NCBI RefSeq assembly: GCF_051106095.1
Contig: NC_135783.1
Coordinates: 193,272,947 to 193,336,946, forward strand
Direction of reading: 5' to 3'
DNA: 64,000 bases
Source: Pogona vitticeps
Lineage: Eukaryota; Chordata; Lepidosauria; Squamata; Agamidae
The notes under the pieces are model-generated. The model was given only the letters and a program-made list of their open reading frames with translations, did no database searches and was not told where the DNA came from. Both the position numbers and the translations under genes were made by a program. Below, one piece after another: positions 36,201 to 60,229 of the stretch (its first letter is position 1; every line of letters begins with the position of its first letter).

Positions 36201-37018
36201 GAAAAAGTGCACTTCTTCCTCAGGGAACTTTAACAGTTTAAATGGCGGCTACATTATGAAGACAAATTCTAAAATTTTACTCAGTTTTACTCAAGTAATC
36301 ACTTCGCAAAACACAAAAGAAATGTCTGGTTGCTAAGAAGACACTCCCAAATAATGTAATAATCATGTGAAGAGGAATAATATTTCTTATCTCAGCCATT
36401 TGGGAGTGATTCTTTCTTTGGTTCATATACCTTTGTGATCGTTCATGTACTTTATTTAAGAGGTTAGATTATCCTTGTTTTACATACTGCAACAGCACTG
36501 ATTTGTTATGTCAGCGTACCAAACCTATATATGTTGTTTCTGTGTCAAACATACAACTGAATTGAAATGTGGCCTCATTTTTGTGCTTGTTTCAACATAA
36601 TAGATAGAGCGACAGACAAAGACTCAGGAGGCCTGGGTTCAAATGTCTGCTGGTCAGGGTGGCACTGGTAAATAATATGGTAAATAATAACTGTGTGTCA
36701 TCAATTCAGTTCTGACTTACAGCAACCCTTTTTAGGGTTTTCCAGGCAAACAATACTGAAACGTGGTTGACCATTCCTTTCTTCTGGAGACACTTCTTGG
36801 ACTGTGCAGCTTCCCCAAGGCTACACAAACTGTTTCTACTTACAGGAAAGACAGTGGAAAACTGAACCCAACCTCTGGCTCCACAGCCAGATACCTAACT
36901 TACTGAGACACCCAAATATCCAGGCACTGGTAAAACCATTCTTTAAATATCTCACTTGCCTTAGAACGCTATTAGGATCACTAGCTCAGATGCAACTTGA
37001 CAGTGCATAACACACAAC
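30204..37018. other. Gap between convergent genes, left part
   Basis: Begins with the ZSWIM2 3' UTR. It holds a piece of the palindromic lizard repeat at 31190-31260, a GC-rich hAT-like segment at about 33105-33404 (its right end, reversed, reads gcagtcatggtgaacctttt), and a composite tRNA-derived SINE at about 36603-37018, inside which a second SINE seems to sit in opposite orientation. No gene was recognised; the scattered short ORFs lack splice context or similarity. Confidence 0.5.
30658..30674 (+). other. Candidate poly(A) signals of ZSWIM2
   Basis: Two AATAAA hexamers (30658-30663 and 30669-30674) lie in an A-rich stretch about 455 bases after the stop codon, followed by T/G-rich sequence. 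This would give a 3' UTR of about 0.5 kb. The A-rich run could equally be repeat-derived. Confidence 0.35.
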
Positions 37019-37820
37019 AGTCTATTTTTTATGGTCTATTGTGATATTGAAATAAATGTATTTTAGATTGGGCACGGTAGGATCCCTATGTGTATTTACT
37101 CAAGATTTAAGCGCCAAATATATTTGGTGGCTCTCTGTGCCCAAAAGAGACATCAAATGACGGCCAATCAATCCAGCATGTATGGCCTCTAAATGACTAT
37201 GACCGAAGACTGTCGGCCAAATTTCCTAGTGCATGTAGCATGGCCTTTGTTCTACCCAGGATCTTGACTGTTGTACTGGAAACTGGAAATTGGAACCAAC
37301 ATTATTTGATTCTATTAGATTTACTTTGAAAAGACATAATTGTTTTCCAGTTAAAAGTCACAGTGCTATGAAATATTTCTGCATGTTAACTTTCTACAAG
37401 AGTAAAACACTTTTCTTAATAAAGACCAGCTTTTCTGCTAGCCAAATATGGATCCACCACTGGCAAAACACATGTGTAAAATGAGATGTTCCTTTACAGA
37501 TGTTCCTTTCCGCTATACGTTTTCTTGGTTTTCTTCTCATGCAATCATTTATTTTGGTGACTGTTTACAACGCTACAATAAATTCAACCCCAAGGATGGG
37601 TTTTGTCCTAGAGGTCAGACCCACGGCTTGCCTACTTCAAGAAGTGCCAACAGGTACTCCCTGACATATTCATCATAGTGCACAAATTAGATCAGGAGAC
37701 ACACAGGCTGTGTACAGACATACGCAATGGGGACAGCAAGCCAGCAAGAGAAGCACGTTTGTCCTCCATGCTTTCTAGAAACAATCTTTTTTTCCCAGGA
37801 GGGAGCTCAGAAAGAACCTA

Positions 37821-38335
37821 CAGTGGGGTCTTGACTTAAGAATGGCTTGAGTTAAGAACATTTTGACTTAAGAACCGCTCTCATAGGAAAATATTGACTT
37901 GACTTACATACTTAGATTTGAGTTAAGAACTGAAAAAAAAACCACGTGGGAGGCAGGGAAAGTGCAAAATTTGAACTTTCAGTTAACTGTTGGCCAGTGA
38001 AAAGGGTGCCTGTCTGCTTCCTCACTCCTCCCAGCGTTTAGAGAGTGGATTGGGAGACAGTCTTCAGACTGCCTGCTCCTGTACTGCCTGGACTGTATTT
38101 TCCCTGCCTTCCCTGAACCTTTCTTGACGTAAGGAAAAAAGAAACAAAATATCTCCCTCCAGTGGTCGAAGGCGGAATAGCAGCTTCCCATTAGTTTCTA
38201 TGGACGGAAAAGAGCAGATACGGATCAAATGGTTTTCAATGCCTTCCTATGGGAAATGCAGATTTGACCTGAGAACTTTTTGACTTGAGAACCGCCTTCC
38301 AATATGGATTAAGTTCTCAAGTCAAGACCCCACTG
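37821..38335. mobile_element. TA-flanked MITE of a second family (515 bases)
   Basis: Termini cagtggggtcttgacttaag and its inverse ttctcaagtcaagaccccactg are about 20 bases long and flanked by TA at 37819 and 38336. Subterminal cttaagaaccg / cttgagaaccg repeats are present. No transposase. It may lie in the unmapped 3' UTR of FAM171B. Confidence 0.85.
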
Positions 38336-38498
38336 TATTGTGTTCTGGCTTCACCCTCTTCCCAGCAGAACCCAGTCATACAGACATGCTAATTCTTTCA
38401 TCCCAGAAAGGATATGCCAACTCCACCTCTGGCTTTCCACAGGAGTTTTACAACTTTTAAAAAAGATTGGGGTGGGGAGGGAGAAAAATGTTCTATGT

Positions 38499-38630
38499 CA
38501 GGGCTTGGGAACCTATGGCTCTCCAAACTGAACACTAAATCCCCATCAGGCCCAATTAGCCCAGCTAACAGTGAGGCATGATGGGTGCTGCAGTTCATCA
38601 ACATCTGGAGAGCCACAGGTTCCAACTTCC
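38499..38630. mobile_element. Short hAT-type MITE
   Basis: Left end gggcttgggaacctatggct (then ctcca) and right end tggagagccacaggttccaa are inverted repeats of about 22 bases. The centre carries the common gggtgctgcagttcatcaac motif. Exact edges are uncertain. Confidence 0.6.
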
Positions 38631-38639
38631 AATCAATAC

Positions 38640-40335
38640 CTGTTTTCCTTTAAAAAGCCAATCAAAAGCACAGGAGGTGAAGAGTCATACAGATCAGCAT
38701 CCACACTGCTGACACACCGGTAAATACATAGTTACATGTAATGCAAAGAGAGAACCCAGACTCACTGTATGTGTGTGTGTGGGAGGGGCATACTGTGATC
38801 CATGATTTCAGGTGAGTTTGTTTGCCCCCTCAGGCTCTCAACCTGGGCACTCTCGTTTGGAAGCACATCCCCCTGCAATCGGGTGGACTGACATCCAGAT
38901 AACTGTTTCAGATTAGGAGATCTCATATTCTCTCACAGAGACAGATTAAGACTAAAGAACAGAATACAGATTCGTCACAAGACCAATTCTGTATTACAAA
39001 GAAATCTTACCACAGAGAGCCATGATCATGACTTATATGAAGTCACACCATCAATCCCATCAGGCTTGGTACCCTGACCATTGGCCATGGTGGCTGGGGA
39101 TGATGAAAGTTGTGGTCCAAAACCAAGTTGGGAAGGGCTGGTCTACCCTGACAGGCAGTGACTCTTCAGGGTGTGTGTTAGGCAGGGATCTTACCTTGCC
39201 TTAGCTGGAGTGGCCTGTTGCCTAAAATGGAGGTCTTCTGCATTCTGATCCATTTTATTATATGTACTGCTGACCCCTTCCCCCTCATTACAACCTTCTG
39301 ACAGGGTTACTCTCACATTAAGAGACTGACCTATTGACTAGCTTGTTCATGCCAAAAACTGACTTTTCGGGTGTAGTTATTTTTATTCAACTCACAGTTA
39401 TGCCCAAGAGATTTCCAGTGGAACTTTTCATACACAACAGATGACTTTTCAGACAGGTGCCAAAGCTAACAAAAAAGAGGCACATAATTCAACTGCTTAA
39501 GAACAATACTTTCGTTTTAAGGCTATGAAATAGTAACAGGGCATTGTTTCCAGAGGAAATATTTTCTCCAAAGCCAAACCTTCGGGAACATTTACAATAA
39601 TATCTACCGTGGACACTGAAGGCCAAGAGGTGCCCTAGCTGTATTTAATATAAATCTAGTTGTTCTAAAAAGGAGCACAATTTGGCTCAATGCCTACTGA
39701 AACAGCCGATGAAGAGACACCTATATGCCTGACATACCACCTGCACAACAAGCATGTGATTTTCTGCTTCCCCTAAAGATTTCACAGAGAACAATATGGT
39801 GGAATATTACAAAAGATCTCAAAGAAGAGCATTCCTTTAAGGTGAGAACTTGTATTCTCCATCTTGCTAGTGAGCATGGCATCTTCACCAAACAACATAT
39901 GGTAAGATATCCACTATTAGACATGGATTGTAAAGACAAAAACATCTTTTAAAAACTACATTATCCACCATCTACTCCTTTCCCACTGCAACGCAACATT
40001 GCATTGCTCATGCTCCTTCCTTCCCAAAGGTCAAATTCTGGACCAAGCAAATAAGGGTACATTTTAGCTCTTCCTAAGTGATACACATGGTCCCCCTCAC
40101 CCAGCCAGAAGCATCCCAGAATATTTCCTCTTTTTAACAACCTAACACTCTGTTCATACAGCTCGTATTGAGAGCAAGGAACACAGCCTGTAATTCCAAT
40201 CTTTTTGTAGTGTCATGTGTTCTGTTACTTTACCTGATTCTGGTTGTCCCCTATTAAAGTGAACACTGCAAGTTTACAAACGAGAAGTGGGGGGAGGTAA
40301 ACCGGACATCACTCCCATCAGAGACCGCTGTATTT
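38640..40335. other. Region 3' of FAM171B
   Basis: Probably FAM171B 3' UTR and flank on the minus strand, since human FAM171B has a long 3' UTR. Minus-strand AATAAA hexamers (plus-strand tttatt near 39249 and 39389) are possible poly(A) signals but cannot be told from chance. A decayed MITE may lie near 39040-39150. Confidence 0.35.
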
Positions 40336-51606
<11,271 letters not shown>

Positions 51607-52179
51607 TCAGGAGGACAATATTCAATCTGCCAGTGATGGCATGTTTGAATCCTAGATATAATTGTTTAACTGGAAGAGAAGATACTCAGGGACAAGCACA
51701 CACCTCTCTGTAGTAAAACACACCTCTTTTACTTAGTGCAGTGGCTTTGCACAGCCACATAAAAAATCCAGCGCAATTCCACTTCCCTCCTAACAAGAAG
51801 GGAGAAGAAGAGATTTGAACTTGGCTACTGTATTTCCCAATGCACACTCATCTATGCTATACATGACAGGAGATGAACAGGTTTATGTATCCTCTCCACA
51901 ACTGTCCTGCTTCTTGTTAAAAATTCATCTATTTTTCAAACAGGCATGCCATTTCACTGGCTGCTGTTATATTTGAGACATATTAACTTGCAAGTCAATG
52001 GAACCTTTATACCATTCTTGACCAAAATGGTATGCTCCGGATACACTGGACTGTTGGCCACAAACTCCCACAGGCCATGATAAGTGGGGTTCATGAGGGA
52101 TGTAGAACAACTGAAAAGCAGCTGATTAGGAATGGATGCTTTTTAATTATTCAGAGTCTCAATGCAAATGCAACACGCA

Positions 52180-52301
52180 CAAGCTGAAATCCTGTTGCTT
52201 AGTATAGTAGGTCACATTAGAGTAGCCCTACTGGATCAGTGGGGATTTGGTGAGTCAGCTCCTATCTATGTTGATTCAAATGGGTCTACTCTAGTTGCCA
52301 C
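52180..52301. repeat. Palindromic lizard repeat, left of the solo LTR
   Basis: attagagtagccctactgga and ttgattcaaatgggtctact (then ctagttgcc) belong to the agtaggcccattgaatcaa repeat. A second piece, tacagtaggcccatttgaat to ttactacactaagcaatggg, lies at 53150-53305 right of the LTR. Confidence 0.5.
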
Positions 52302-53141
52302 TGTGAGAAGGAGCAAACCACCACCAGAAAGAAGGAGGGTGAGCTGTCCCCTCAAACCACTACTACGGAGGGTTATAAGACCGTCTATACGCTGTTACCG
52401 GCAAGGACTTATTTGGGAATACAGGAGGCAAAGAGCGAGAAAGAGGAGGAGAAAAAGAGCAGGAAAGCAACGGTTGGGGAAGACACAAACCAACAGAAGA
52501 AGGGTATCCGGTGATGGAGGTGGAGGGAGAGACAGAGGTAGAACAGGAGGAGGAGAGGAGAAAGAAGAGTGAGGAAAAGGAGGAAGAGATACCCTTGGGA
52601 TGAGAATGGCTGGAAATTGAGGATCCATGGACCAGAGAGAGAGAGCCAGGATGAAATTACCTCTTGAGGAAATAGGGAGGAAACAGCTGCTCTGGCCGAG
52701 AGGGAGAGGAGATACACAGAAAAAAGGGAAAGAAGGGATAGTCATGCAATTAGGAAAAACGGAACCTGTAGAATGAATGTGCATCCAAAAGGTGAGGATC
52801 TCTAGAAGAAGGGAGGCAGACGACCAATGACGCCTACAGAAGGGGAGTGGTATCAATACCCTTGTTGTGGGACCATTTGCCCCAGCCTCTGGAACCCGAC
52901 CAATCACGAACACTGTGGGGTGAACCCCCCGTTGGTGAAGTCTTTCTTAACAGCTGAGTTCAAGGACAGTTGGCATAAAAAGGACCGACAGTATTAGGCG
53001 GACCCGTTGGTCCTACAGAAGTTGTTGTTCGTGGTTCTCTGTTGTCAGTTAATAAAACGTTTATGCACCTTGAAGAGTCGTCACCAATTTCTGGGGAATG
53101 AAAGGGAGGACGGAAAGAGCCCAAGCCTGAAGCCACTTACA
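52302..53141 (+). mobile_element. Solo LTR (fossil), 840 bases
   Basis: Starts TGTGAGAAGG and ends CTTACA, flanked by the 5-base duplication gccac at 52297-52301 and 53142-53146. A TATA-like cataaaaagg is at 52974 and AATAAA at 53051, about 75 bases apart, as in an LTR promoter and poly(A) signal. No internal region accompanies it. A 5-base duplication fits Ty3/gypsy-type elements or some endogenous retroviruses; the class is undecided. Identical flanks suggest moderate age. Confidence 0.7.
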
Positions 53142-53305
53142 GCCACTCATGTTAGTGTAGCATGTATGTAAGTATGTAGCAACTACAGTAGGCCCATTTG
53201 AATCAAATGAACTTATATATGAACTGACTCCCTAAATCGTCACTGATTCAATGGGCCTTCTCTAGTGTGATTTAAATTACTACACTAAGCAATGGGATTT
53301 TAGCC

Positions 53306-55680
53306 ATAAGTTCATTCTGAAACTGTCCAGGACACTCCACATGCAGGGTGTCGTAGCAAGTAAGCAAAATCACATTCATCCACAAAATGAAAAAGCTCTG
53401 TCCAGATTGTTTGCTTAGTAAAGTCTTCATCAAAGTCCATATTTTGAGAACAGGAAGATATTGCTATGCTGAGGCATAGAGATGTAAAAAGAGTGCAAGA
53501 TCGTTCTATGGGTGAACTTTTCTCCCTCTCCTTTCTTTCCCTAACATTTCTACAGGCCATCCAAACGGCAGGATGCTTTACACATAAACAGAACACAATC
53601 TGTAAAAGCAGAGATTTAAAAAAAGTTGTCTGAGAAAAAGCAGGGGGTGGGGCATCAAAATATTAGGAAGTTAGCAATAAACCTGAAATGAGAAGAGCAA
53701 CAATAAATATAAAATCCTAGCTTCTTAAGGAAGACTTCACAAGTTCTTCTTGGGGAGGTATCCCACAAACAAGGGGAACATCACTGTGATGGCTCTTTCT
53801 CTAGTAGTCGCTGTGAGCACCGCCAGACCTTCCTCCAGGGGTTGCTGACGGTGTCTTGAGTCTTCTGGCAATACTTCCATGGGCTCCAGGTTGTCCAGCA
53901 CCCAATTCTTCACAACCCTTCTGCTGACATCCTGTTGGGCAGCTGGATGTGAAAAATGGGAATGACTCTATCATCAGTGCAAACTGAAAAGCCTCCTTTG
54001 ATGATTTGGGGGTTCACGTGAAATGATCACATTGTATACATTTGCAGTCCCCCCAAAAATCACCAAAGGAAGGTTTTAATCAGTAGCAATTCTGACAACA
54101 TTGTTCCTGTTCTGCATATGGAGCTGTACAACAGGATTTCAGCTTTCGTGTCAAAGGAGTTAAGTAGCTGGACATCCCTCTGAAGGCCCATTTTAACTCA
54201 TATTCCAAATAATAACTTCCATGGAACAGATTTTTCTCCCAGAAAATAAACATTAGACTTTCGCAAACTTTTGTATTTCTTGAACATTAGCCCTCAGAAT
54301 TCACCAGAAATTTCCCTAGCCACAATTCTGGGAGCTTTAGCCAAAAAACTGAAGTCCTCACAGGAGTTTTTCAATTAAATACAGGTTGATAATGAAGGTT
54401 CCTACAACTACTGTATTATCTACTTATGTGAAAGAAAATGGAAGGGGCTGGAAGGGGCTAATCTTCATTTATAGAAGGCAGATTTTTGATCCATACAAGT
54501 TGTTCACCAGATGGATGGGCTGTAAGAACAGAAAACTTATTAATACCGGTACATTCAATGTTTTGCAAAGAACTGCACTGTGAGTTATAGCATAGCAAGT
54601 TCACTATAAGCAGCTCACGTAAAACAGACATAGCCCGTTCTCTTTTTGCTGAATACTACAGTGCACACATTACACAGTTGTTGCAACATCTGGAGGATAA
54701 TCCTGTTTGCAGTATTTAGGTTTTTAATCCCTGCTATCTTAAAATTCATACTATTGAAAGTATGCAGTCAGATTAAATACTTTTAGGTAGCTTATGTATT
54801 TTTTAAAAATATTGAAACCAACATACAGGATACCAATATCAAAAGCTAATAACCGTTAAAAAGAACTTCTAAAAAGAGGGTCACTTCACCGTCTGGGAGC
54901 AGAGGAATATTCTGAATATATTCTATGTACACATAATGGCGGGGGAGGGGGTAAGAGCAAATACATAAAACCCATGGAACCAGGCTTTCGAAGAAAATTA
55001 AGATAACAAATAAACTCCATATTTATTTGAAGCCTAACACAGACAGCTAAAAATTCCAAATATTTTTCCTGTCTTTAACTGGCTGATATCTAAATAGTGA
55101 TAACAAGAATATTTATTTATGAGATTTAAAAAAAATATTGCCATAAAATTCCACAGATCCCTCAGGAAGTTTGAGAAATATGTTTTCAGCCTTGCAGCAG
55201 GCTAACTAGCCTACATTTTAACAATCTTTTGCTGTCATTGGTAAAATTACTTCTTTTTTTGTTGAAACAATAAAAAAACTTTTCAGCTCTTACTCCTATA
55301 CACCCATTTCTAGGCAACAAGGATTGATTAGCAACACAACAGTAGGAAAAAGATACATTGCTATGTCAACATCCATTATTTCCTCTTCAATATACAGATC
55401 CTCCTTGAGGAACTCAAATTATATTTAATAAACCTCACACAAAACAAGTACAGTAACATATTTGGTTGTAGCCAGATCTGCAAGAATGCCACAACAGTTG
55501 AAGAACTAGAGACTTTAAAATGCTGACTGTCAGGGGGAGAACTTTTTCACTCTTTCCTGGGCAAAAGAGCTTGCAAGCATAAATCCCAAACAAGGCATGC
55601 AAGATATGATAGCCTCAGTGTACTCATTTCTGCTCTAGTGAAATTTTACTCGATTCCCTACTTTTCTGTCTTTTTGGTGG
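53306..55680. other. Presumed FAM171B intron 1, first part
   Basis: No FAM171B first exon was found. A minus-strand open stretch at 53737-53972 has a coding-like look but no known match. The rest is AT-rich without recognised elements. Confidence 0.4.
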
Positions 55681-55689
55681 TCTATGCAA

Positions 55690-55842
55690 CATTCCCTCTA
55701 ATTTTCCACCAGCACTGAGCAGAAACCCCACTCCGCACATGAAAAGTTCGAGCCGTCTCCAGAACCAAATAATCGACAACACTAACTGCAGGTGTGTGGC
55801 ACCAATACAGTGCTGCACAGCCGTACAGCTCAGAGGGAACTT
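55690..55842. mobile_element. hAT-type MITE (ttccctctaa ends)
   Basis: Left end attccctctaattttccacc and right end gtacagctcagagggaactt are inverted relatives of a lizard MITE family. The interior (agcactgagcagaaacccc, gtgctgcacagcc) fits. No clear 8-base duplication was found. Confidence 0.5.
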
Positions 55843-57382
55843 GGGTGCACGATATCTGTAAGGCTCTTTTACAACACATTTCAAATGACCTGATTTTTCT
55901 CCCATCTCTTTCTGTCTGTCTTTCACATAGTATGGGTGATTCTGACCTTGGTTCCCAGTGGCAATCCTTGCTAACTTCCAGATCCCCATTTTTCGTCCAA
56001 AAGCCAAAGAGACATGTTTTGGAAACTGGAGGATAGATATGTAGTCTGCATTCTGTGGAGACAGCATTAGTTTACCCAAGAGTTAAAGGGTATGTGTTTT
56101 TCCTTGTCTGTGTTGCACTCCCTCATACTTTTGCTTCACTGTTTCATTAAGTCCAAAAAATATTTTGGCACAGACAGACTGCAGCCACATCCCAGCTGTT
56201 AATGCTTCTGCTCCCACTCCCAGCAACTGATCACATGATCACCTTCTGGGATCCCCCTACCACTCGGTAGTCCTATGTGAAGGAAGCTGCTGTTGGACTT
56301 TGTGTGTGGTGTATGTATATTCCATTTTAAAAAGCTTCCATTTTAAAAAAAGCCAGGAAATGCAATTCTTCAACAACCTCTCAGTTATGAACATGGGACA
56401 TTGTGCTTCTCTATCCATAATTCAAAATGCCAGGAAAATATCTGATTTTTTTGGTGCCAAATCATGTTCATGATGCCAACAGAAAAAAAAGGATGCCGAG
56501 CTTTACATAGCAAAGGGCAGCCTAAATGGTGACAACACCCATGTTAGCAGTCAAGATTGGTCTTACCAGATACTCTCTTGTGCTTACAACTATTTACAAA
56601 GTGACACCAAGCCGGGGGGGGGGGAACCCCACAAATTGACTCCTTTTTTCAGCAGTTAAACACTTCTCACCCAAACACAAAGCAATCGTCAGGGCTGCTT
56701 TTCAATAGGTTTTTCAGCAAGTCAACCCGTTATAGACAAAGGCTGAAATCCTATACTGACAGTACATGTTATCAAGACCCACAAGATTGTTACAGTGGAA
56801 ATTTATACATCTACTCCGAGGAAGCTTCCCTTGGTTCAGGGATGGACAAAGAGTAGGTCCTGAGGTGCACCCCAGAAACTCTAGTTTAGGCTGGCCCACA
56901 ATGATTAATTTAGTGATGCTTACTCCCAGGTAAGCATGTAAAGGATAAAACCCTCAATGGTTTTAAACACGCAGTATATAAAGTATTTGGCAGTTCACAG
57001 AAGAAATCGGTCCATATAAACTGAATGCCGTGCAATTTGAGGAAATAATAGAGTAAGGGCACTAAAATATTGCAAAGTAGTCTTGAACTGAAAGGAACAG
57101 TGATACTTACACAATATCACTACTCAGAACACTTAATTTCATCATGACGATTCTCCCTCTGCACCAAAAAGTGCAGGTTAGTCATGGATATCATCATGTC
57201 AGACACTGAATGTACTTTAGAAAATAAAAATCTAATAATCTATACAGAAGCCTATGCAATCCTATAAAATTAAGGTGCCAATCCAAGAGCAGTGAAGCCC
57301 AATTAAGAAAACTTATTAAAAAGAATATTAATATAGTGTGTCATCATATATTATTAGAACTGATAGTCTTTGTTCCTTAATG

Positions 57383-57945
57383 AGCTGCCATAATCTGGCT
57401 GCACAGGAATTTGAATCCCCAAAGCGCCACTGGGAAAGGAGCTGGCTGAGATCACCCGGAAACTGTGGGGATGGTGCTAGAGTGCCCCTGCCACTAGCAT
57501 ACCGGCCTAAAGCAGACCTGGGCAAAGTGCGGCCCGAGGCCCACATACAGCCTGTGAGCCGCTCCTGTCCGGCCCGCGGACAGTTTTGAACATCAAAACC
57601 ATTTATAGATTTTTTGTCTAAAGTTGATCAGTTGCTTATCTTTAACAGACTGCAAAAAACCTCTTTAGTATTTGTGAAGATTAACAAGTTTAAAATAAAA
57701 GCAATCATAACATCACTGTTTCATTTTATTTTTAAGTAAAGTTGGTTCGGCCCCTGAACACAGTTCAGATTTTTCATGTGGGCCCCCCTATAGAAATTAA
57801 TTGCCCACCCCTGTCCTAAAGTAAGGTGCACAGTTTCAGAGAATCATCTGAAGGAGGAACTGGTAAAGCCCTTCTGTCTATTTTTTAAAAATGTAGAAAA
57901 CTGTGGTCACCATAAATCAGAATCAACTTGACGGCATGTAACAAA
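57383..57945 (+). repeat. tRNA-derived SINE split by a hAT MITE
   Basis: The head (tgcacaggaatttgaatccc) lies left of 57512 and the tail (ggtcaccataaatcagaatc, aacttgacggcatgtaac) right of 57822. The SINE predates the MITE. Confidence 0.55.
57513..57813. mobile_element. hAT-type MITE with 8-base duplication
   Basis: Termini cagacctgggcaa and the inverse of caggggtgggcaa match at 11 of 13 bases. They are flanked by gcctaaag (57505-57512) and tcctaaag (57814-57821), 7 of 8 identical. The interior starts with the common agtgcggcccgaggcccaca. No transposase. Confidence 0.8.
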
Positions 57946-58370
57946 AGTAGCCTATAGGCTACAATTTATTTGATCTACAATTTAAATACGGTATTATCTT
58001 TATTTTTACTCTAGAACTCAGAATATGCTTGGTGCTCCACAGAGGTCTCTGCAGAAAGGCCTTACAAGTTATATAAAATGGAATTCTAATCCATTTCACA
58101 TTAAGTTTTGGAGAAAGCAAAATGGTTGTTTCAGGTGCTTTCTCCCCTCATCCCACCAGAAAGAGAAGGGGGCAAAAATTACAGGGACTGGCTTTACAAC
58201 TGGGCAGCGTGAAGGAACTGCCAAACTATTGTTTGTTCAATGACCGTGCTTTCCAGACTAGACTACTGGCTGAGGTATGGTGAAGACATTATCCAGTAAA
58301 CACTCTTGAAGAGAAATAAAATTCAGCTGCAAGCCAGAATATGGAATAAAACTCAACCTTGGTTCAGCCT

Positions 58371-58431
58371 GTGCGCATATCTCACCCCTTGTGCGCATGT
58401 CTCACCCCTTGTGCGCATATCTCACCCCTTA
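58371..58431 (+). repeat. 20-base tandem repeat, three units
   Basis: Three consecutive copies of tgtgcgcatatctcacccct, the middle one with atg for ata. Confidence 0.9.
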
Positions 58432-59081
58432 TCTCTCCCTAGCTCTGCAACGTGACATCAGCAGACCAACACAACAGTATTCACTATCTTCTCTGTTTTG
58501 GATATGACTTCCCAACCTAATCCTGACAAACCGCAATCCTGTTCTATGGAATGGTAGGAATCTTTCCTGAGGATTGGCAGAGATCCTGCATGCATAGCCT
58601 GTGGGCATGAGCGCTGGAATTCTCCATGAACCTGATGCTTAAATAGCCCTCAGTTTGAAGGAGGCAGGATCAGATCTCAGTGTAAAAGCAGAAAAAAACA
58701 GTAAATTTCCTCTCACAAATGCTGTAGGTACTATACACAGCACTGCCATATAAACAGCGATTTTTTAAAAGTGGTATCAAAAATAAAGGTGCAAACAGGA
58801 CTTGTGAAAAATGACCAAATTCCAACAAAAGTGGCAATTTGATTGTTGTTCCAGGGGTAATCTGAGTCTCTCTGCTTCTAATATCCTGTTGAGCAATCGG
58901 AAACAATTACCTTCAAGGACTGAACAATTGAGCTGTTTTGTGTCCATTTGCTGTTAGTTAAAAAGTGAGGAGGACTAAAGATTTTGAAACCAGTAGGAAG
59001 TAAACGGTTAAATTACCCTTTGTCTGACAGGTATTCCAAGTGTCTGCATAAATACCAGATAAATGATTTAAAGCAGACTAA

Positions 59082-59161
<80 letters not shown>
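59082..59161 (+). repeat. (ATT)n microsatellite
   Basis: About 26 uninterrupted att units. A long poly-Asn frame on the minus strand is only a translation of it. Confidence 0.95.
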
Positions 59162-59162
<1 letters not shown>

Positions 59163-60229
59163 AAGCGGCTCAAAGTTGTTACAAAATCTCAAGAAAAATG
59201 TAAGTACATTCATACACATCTGTTTGTGTTTGTGCGTGCGTGCACACACACAGAGAAAAGTGCAAAAATCAAAGGTTTTGTTCCTTTGGGGCAGGATTAG
59301 AAGAGCTTTTGTACATATTTTGTTTCCTGTTCTGGGACCTTTTTTTTTTTTTTTTTTAAAGAATCTGAAGCATCTTTGTGAAAAAATATTTTGCACAAAA
59401 ATGTAATTTGTGCAAACTACAGGGTTTTAATGATAAAATACATGTTTGTGCTCCTAATTTTTTTTAAAAAGGGGGGCTAGTGTATTTGCTCTTCTGTGAG
59501 AATAAAAAATATCTTCCTTTTTTATTGGACAGGGTGTCTCCATGTGTTTGCAAATGGTCATTACCAACCTTACTATACAGCTGATTTGGAAATGCACGTT
59601 TCTTCCTTGGCTTCAATCCTTCCTTTCTGTTATCCTATCATACATTAAAAGACAACCAGTAAAGAATATTAAGGGATTCAGATATGCAGAGGTTTTTCTT
59701 TTATGACATATATTTTTAAGAGCAGGCAGCAGGTATAACCTTGGCCAGTTTAAAAGCTTGCCGGAATAATAACAGCTTCAAAAAGGCATCCCAGTCAGTC
59801 CTCAATGGGCAGTCATTCTACCACTCGTGGACTTCCATGAGAAAGACCTTTTGAGGTGTGTCTTCCCACCAAGAGATGACGGCAGAATGGCCAAAATAGT
59901 CTCTTCCAGCTTACAGTGGATGGTGAACACCATACAAGAGAAGACGGTTATTTAAATATATGGATCCCTGGGTACTGTATTTAGGCTTTGAATGGAACAG
60001 TCAATGCTTTTAATTCTATAGTAATGTTGATACACGAAGCAGAGGTTTTGCTTAAAACTCTAAAGGGTGGAAGATCCCTCTTGCAGCCATGTGCGCATTT
60101 CTTGCATGGGCAGAACATCCAAGTCATGGCAGGAAATACCTCTCTGTTTCTACATTGACCCTATCCAGAAGTCGACACTACCATTTCTATATGTCACTAG
60201 AGGGCACTGAAGAGCCAACATATTTAATG

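Noticed and set aside
52162-52913. Arg/Glu-rich plus frame and Ser/Pro/Leu-rich minus frames
   Set aside because: They lie in the purine-rich part of the solo LTR and show no protein family features.
59013-59396. Poly-Asn minus-strand frame
   Set aside because: Translation of the (ATT)n tract in one frame.
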